DNA of 7,503 nt, from NCBI GenBank assembly GCA_943324925.2, contig CALPNL020000095.1:1-7503 (forward strand), in the 5' to 3' direction. The translations under genes were made by a program, and so were the position numbers. Below the pieces are notes generated by a model. That model saw only the letters and a program-made list of their open reading frames with translations. It ran no database searches and was not told the DNA's origin. Each line of letters opens with the position of its first letter. Within the stretch, counting starts at the first letter, position 1. This document shows, in pieces, positions 6,246 through 7,503 of this stretch. This stretch comes from Chitinophaga pinensis (lineage in GTDB: Bacteria; Bacteroidota; Bacteroidia; Flavobacteriales; Flavobacteriaceae).

Positions 6246-6857
6246 TTGGAAATAAAAGATACCTATAAAACTATTGATCAACCCACAGAAGAAATACTAT
6301 TTAAAGAGAAGAATAGTAAATTTTTTGGCTATGCCTTTCCTGTAACTACAACTGATGAAGTTAAAATTTACATTGAACAATTAAAGAAACAACATTTTGG
6401 TGCAGTACACTTTTGTTATGCCTATCAAATTGGAACTGATAAAATAAAATTCAGAGCCAATGATGATGGCGAACCCAGTAATAGTGCCGGAATACCAATT
6501 TATGGACAAATACAATCTTTCGGTTTAACCAATATATTAATTGTTGTAGTTCGGTTTTTTGGAGGAACTAAATTGGGTGTTGGCGGATTGATAACGGCAT
6601 ACAAAACCACCGCGCAGTTAGCACTTGAAAATGCTTCTATAATTGAAAAAACAATAGATGTTCATTTCAAAATTAGGTTTGATTATAAAAATATAAACAC
6701 GGTTATGAGAATAATTAAAGAAAAACAATTAGACATTGATTCTCAAAAAATGGAAGAAAATTGCGAAATAATTATTGTTTCACGAAAAAAAAATGCCGAA
6801 CGAATATTCGACATTTTTGATTCTTTATTTGAAATTTCCATATCAAAATTAGATTAA
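6246..6857 (+). CDS. YigZ/IMPACT family protein
   Basis: A 203-residue member of the YigZ/IMPACT (UPF0029) family, whose molecular role in bacteria is not settled; the eukaryotic relative IMPACT modulates the Gcn2 stress pathway. The N-terminal domain (about 18-130) has EKNSKFFGYAFPV (21-33), the family signature FRANDDGEPSNSAGIPI (69-85) and VVVRFFGGTKLGVGGLITAY (100-119). The C-terminal part (about 138-200) fits the ferredoxin-like DUF1949 domain. The start is TTG at 6246: an in-frame stop lies at 6222-6224, no ATG or GTG occurs between it and the conserved domain, and MEIKDTYKTI fits the family. It follows the HAD stop by 5 nt, making it the third gene of the ribD operon. Its stop codon overlaps that of the convergent thioesterase gene. 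Confidence 0.92.
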   Translation: MEIKDTYKTIDQPTEEILFKEKNSKFFGYAFPVTTTDEVKIYIEQLKKQHFGAVHFCYAYQIGTDKIKFRANDDGEPSNSAGIPIYGQIQSFGLTNILIVVVRFFGGTKLGVGGLITAYKTTAQLALENASIIEKTIDVHFKIRFDYKNINTVMRIIKEKQLDIDSQKMEENCEIIIVSRKKNAERIFDIFDSLFEISISKLD

Positions 6858-6862
6858 TCTAA
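6849..6862. repeat. 14-bp perfect palindrome shared by two convergent stop codons
   Basis: TTAGATTAATCTAA is its own reverse complement. Read rightward it encodes Leu-Asp-stop of the YigZ protein; read leftward it encodes Leu-Asp-stop of the thioesterase. As RNA it could fold as a 5-bp A-U-rich stem with a UUAA loop. On the minus strand TTTT follows it, so a weak terminator for the thioesterase transcript is conceivable; on the plus strand no T-run follows. Confidence 0.6.
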
Positions 6863-7258
6863 CTTCAACAAAACCTCTTTTATGTAATCTGGTGGGGTTA
6901 TAGGTTTTCCAGTTGATAAGTCCACAAATACCAAAATAAAATGAGCAGTTGTTAACAATTCATTTTTCTCATTATGGATTTCGCAATCAAATTCTACTTT
7001 AACTGAAGATTGACTTTTAAAAGCCGTAGAAATTGTTAATAATTCATCGTAACGAGCTGGTTTTTTATAGTTAATAGTCATAGAAACAATCGGTAAAGCT
7101 ATACCACTTTCTTCCATTAATTTATACGAAACCCCTTTGTTTCTTAGCCATTCCACTCTTCCGATTTCAAAATAGGGAATATAATTTCCATGATAAACTA
7201 CTCCCATTTGGTCTGTTTCAGAATAACGAACACGAACTTGAATTTGATGTTTTTGCAT
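6854..7258 (-). CDS. Acyl-CoA thioesterase, YbgC/4-hydroxybenzoyl-CoA thioesterase family (hotdog fold)
   Basis: A 134-residue single hotdog-fold protein that should hydrolyse acyl-CoA thioesters in the cytoplasm. The family motif is plain at the N-terminus: VRYSETDQMGVVYHGNYIPYFEIGR (positions 10-34, key residues D16, G19, V20, Y22, N25, Y26), where D16 is the expected catalytic Asp of the D-x-x-G-[VI]-V-Y pattern. The rest follows the fold: the WLRNKGVSYKLMEESGIALPI helix region (37-57), IVSMTINYKKPARYDELLTI strands (57-76) and a C-terminal TAHFILVFVDLSTGKP (103-118). Length is normal. In proteobacteria YbgC sits with tol-pal genes; here it is divergent from dnaA, so that link gives no help with its role. 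The preferred acyl group is unknown. The start ATG at 7258 leads directly into the conserved domain. Confidence 0.92.
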   Translation of the reverse strand: MQKHQIQVRVRYSETDQMGVVYHGNYIPYFEIGRVEWLRNKGVSYKLMEESGIALPIVSMTINYKKPARYDELLTISTAFKSQSSVKVEFDCEIHNEKNELLTTAHFILVFVDLSTGKPITPPDYIKEVLLKLD

Positions 7259-7440
7259 TTCAAAAATTTATAAATATTAACTAAAAAACTGGCTACTATA
7301 TACAACAAAAATTTTAAAAAAATTAATCAAAAAAAATTTTTTTTTAACGATTTATTATCACATATTTGTAGTCCAAAAAATAAACATCCCTAAACCGTTA
7401 TTTTTTGTAACACATTAAAACAATAACTTTTTAAATTACT
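7259..7440. other. AT-rich spacer upstream of dnaA (possible origin-proximal region)
   Basis: By hand count 31 of 182 bases are G or C (17%), far below the flanking genes. It contains an A8T9 tract at 7329-7345 and several further A- or T-runs between 7311 and 7345, the kind of sequence that melts or bends easily. Many bacterial origins lie beside dnaA. However, I find no DnaA box (TTATCCACA) with one mismatch or fewer; the nearest, TTATCACA around 7355-7362, lacks one base. It must hold promoters for both dnaA and the thioesterase gene. Confidence 0.45.
7361..7368 (+). promoter_or_regulatory. Candidate -7 promoter element for dnaA
   Basis: CATATTTG differs from TAnnTTTG at one base and would give a dnaA leader of about 65-70 nt. 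The -33 position falls in the T-run and has no TTG. A second, poorer candidate is TATTTTTTG at 7399-7407, with one base too many in the spacer of the element. Confidence 0.3.
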
Positions 7441-7503
7441 ATGAGCAAAACTGCGCAATCAGTCTGGGAAAATTGTCTGTCATTTATCAAAGACAATATT
7501 CAA
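7441..7503 (+). CDS. dnaA: Chromosomal replication initiator protein DnaA (partial, N-terminal 21 codons)
   Basis: The window ends inside this gene; the 21 visible residues, from MSKTAQSVWENCLSFIK to DNIQ, are the beginning of domain I of DnaA as found in Flavobacterium and relatives. DnaA binds DnaA boxes at the origin, opens the duplex with ATP and loads the helicase; domain I mediates DnaA self-contact and helicase recruitment. The pattern W9-x-x-C12-L13-x-x-I16 matches the usual conserved W-x-x-[AC]-L start. No Shine-Dalgarno sequence is visible before the ATG, as is common in this phylum. The gene is divergent from the thioesterase gene across the AT-rich spacer. Confidence 0.92.
   Translation, partial: MSKTAQSVWENCLSFIKDNIQ

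Noticed and set aside
7351..7365. DnaA box at TTATCACA
   Set aside because: It is one base short of TTATCCACA and has no companion boxes, so it cannot be called.

Overview
The window is AT-rich DNA from a member of the Bacteroidetes, most likely Flavobacterium or a close relative. The evidence is the protein sequences (a HisRS with the LRYDLTVPFARY motif, a DnaA beginning MSKTAQSVWENCLSFIKDN), the scarcity of Shine-Dalgarno sequences before starts, and several upstream matches to the Bacteroidetes promoter -7 element TAnnTTTG. Everything here looks like core chromosome. I see no insertion sequence, phage gene, CRISPR array, tRNA or rRNA.

Layout, left to right. (1) Minus strand, 1-1790: histidyl-tRNA synthetase (hisS), followed after 15 bp by a lipoprotein of the proline-iminopeptidase alpha/beta-hydrolase family that runs off the left edge. 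(2) 1791-1980: a divergent control region with a hisS promoter candidate and a small inverted repeat in the hisS leader. (3) Plus strand, 1981-3225: an FtsX/MacB-type ABC transporter permease with no ATPase gene beside it. (4) Minus strand, 3229-4574: a GNAT acetyltransferase and prmC (release-factor glutamine methyltransferase) in tight tandem; prmC converges on the permease gene with only 3 bp between stops. (5) Plus strand, 4602-6857: ribD, a HAD phosphatase and a YigZ/IMPACT protein, packed as one operon. The ribD and HAD genes overlap by 11 nt, and the HAD-yigZ gap is 5 nt. (6) Minus strand, 6854-7258: a YbgC-type acyl-CoA thioesterase that converges on yigZ through a shared 14-bp palindrome. 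(7) 7259-7440: a 182-bp spacer of about 17% G+C. (8) Plus strand from 7441: the first 21 codons of dnaA, so the window lies just left of the initiator gene and possibly beside the replication origin.

Functional reading: most genes are housekeeping (translation: hisS, prmC; riboflavin: ribD; replication: dnaA). The most useful hypothesis is that the HAD phosphatase overlapping ribD performs the dephosphorylation that follows RibD in riboflavin synthesis, a step whose enzyme varies between bacteria. Second is the arrangement at ribD, where a perfect -7 element ends only 4 nt before a GTG start, which predicts a leaderless mRNA. I did not find a clearly new multi-gene system.
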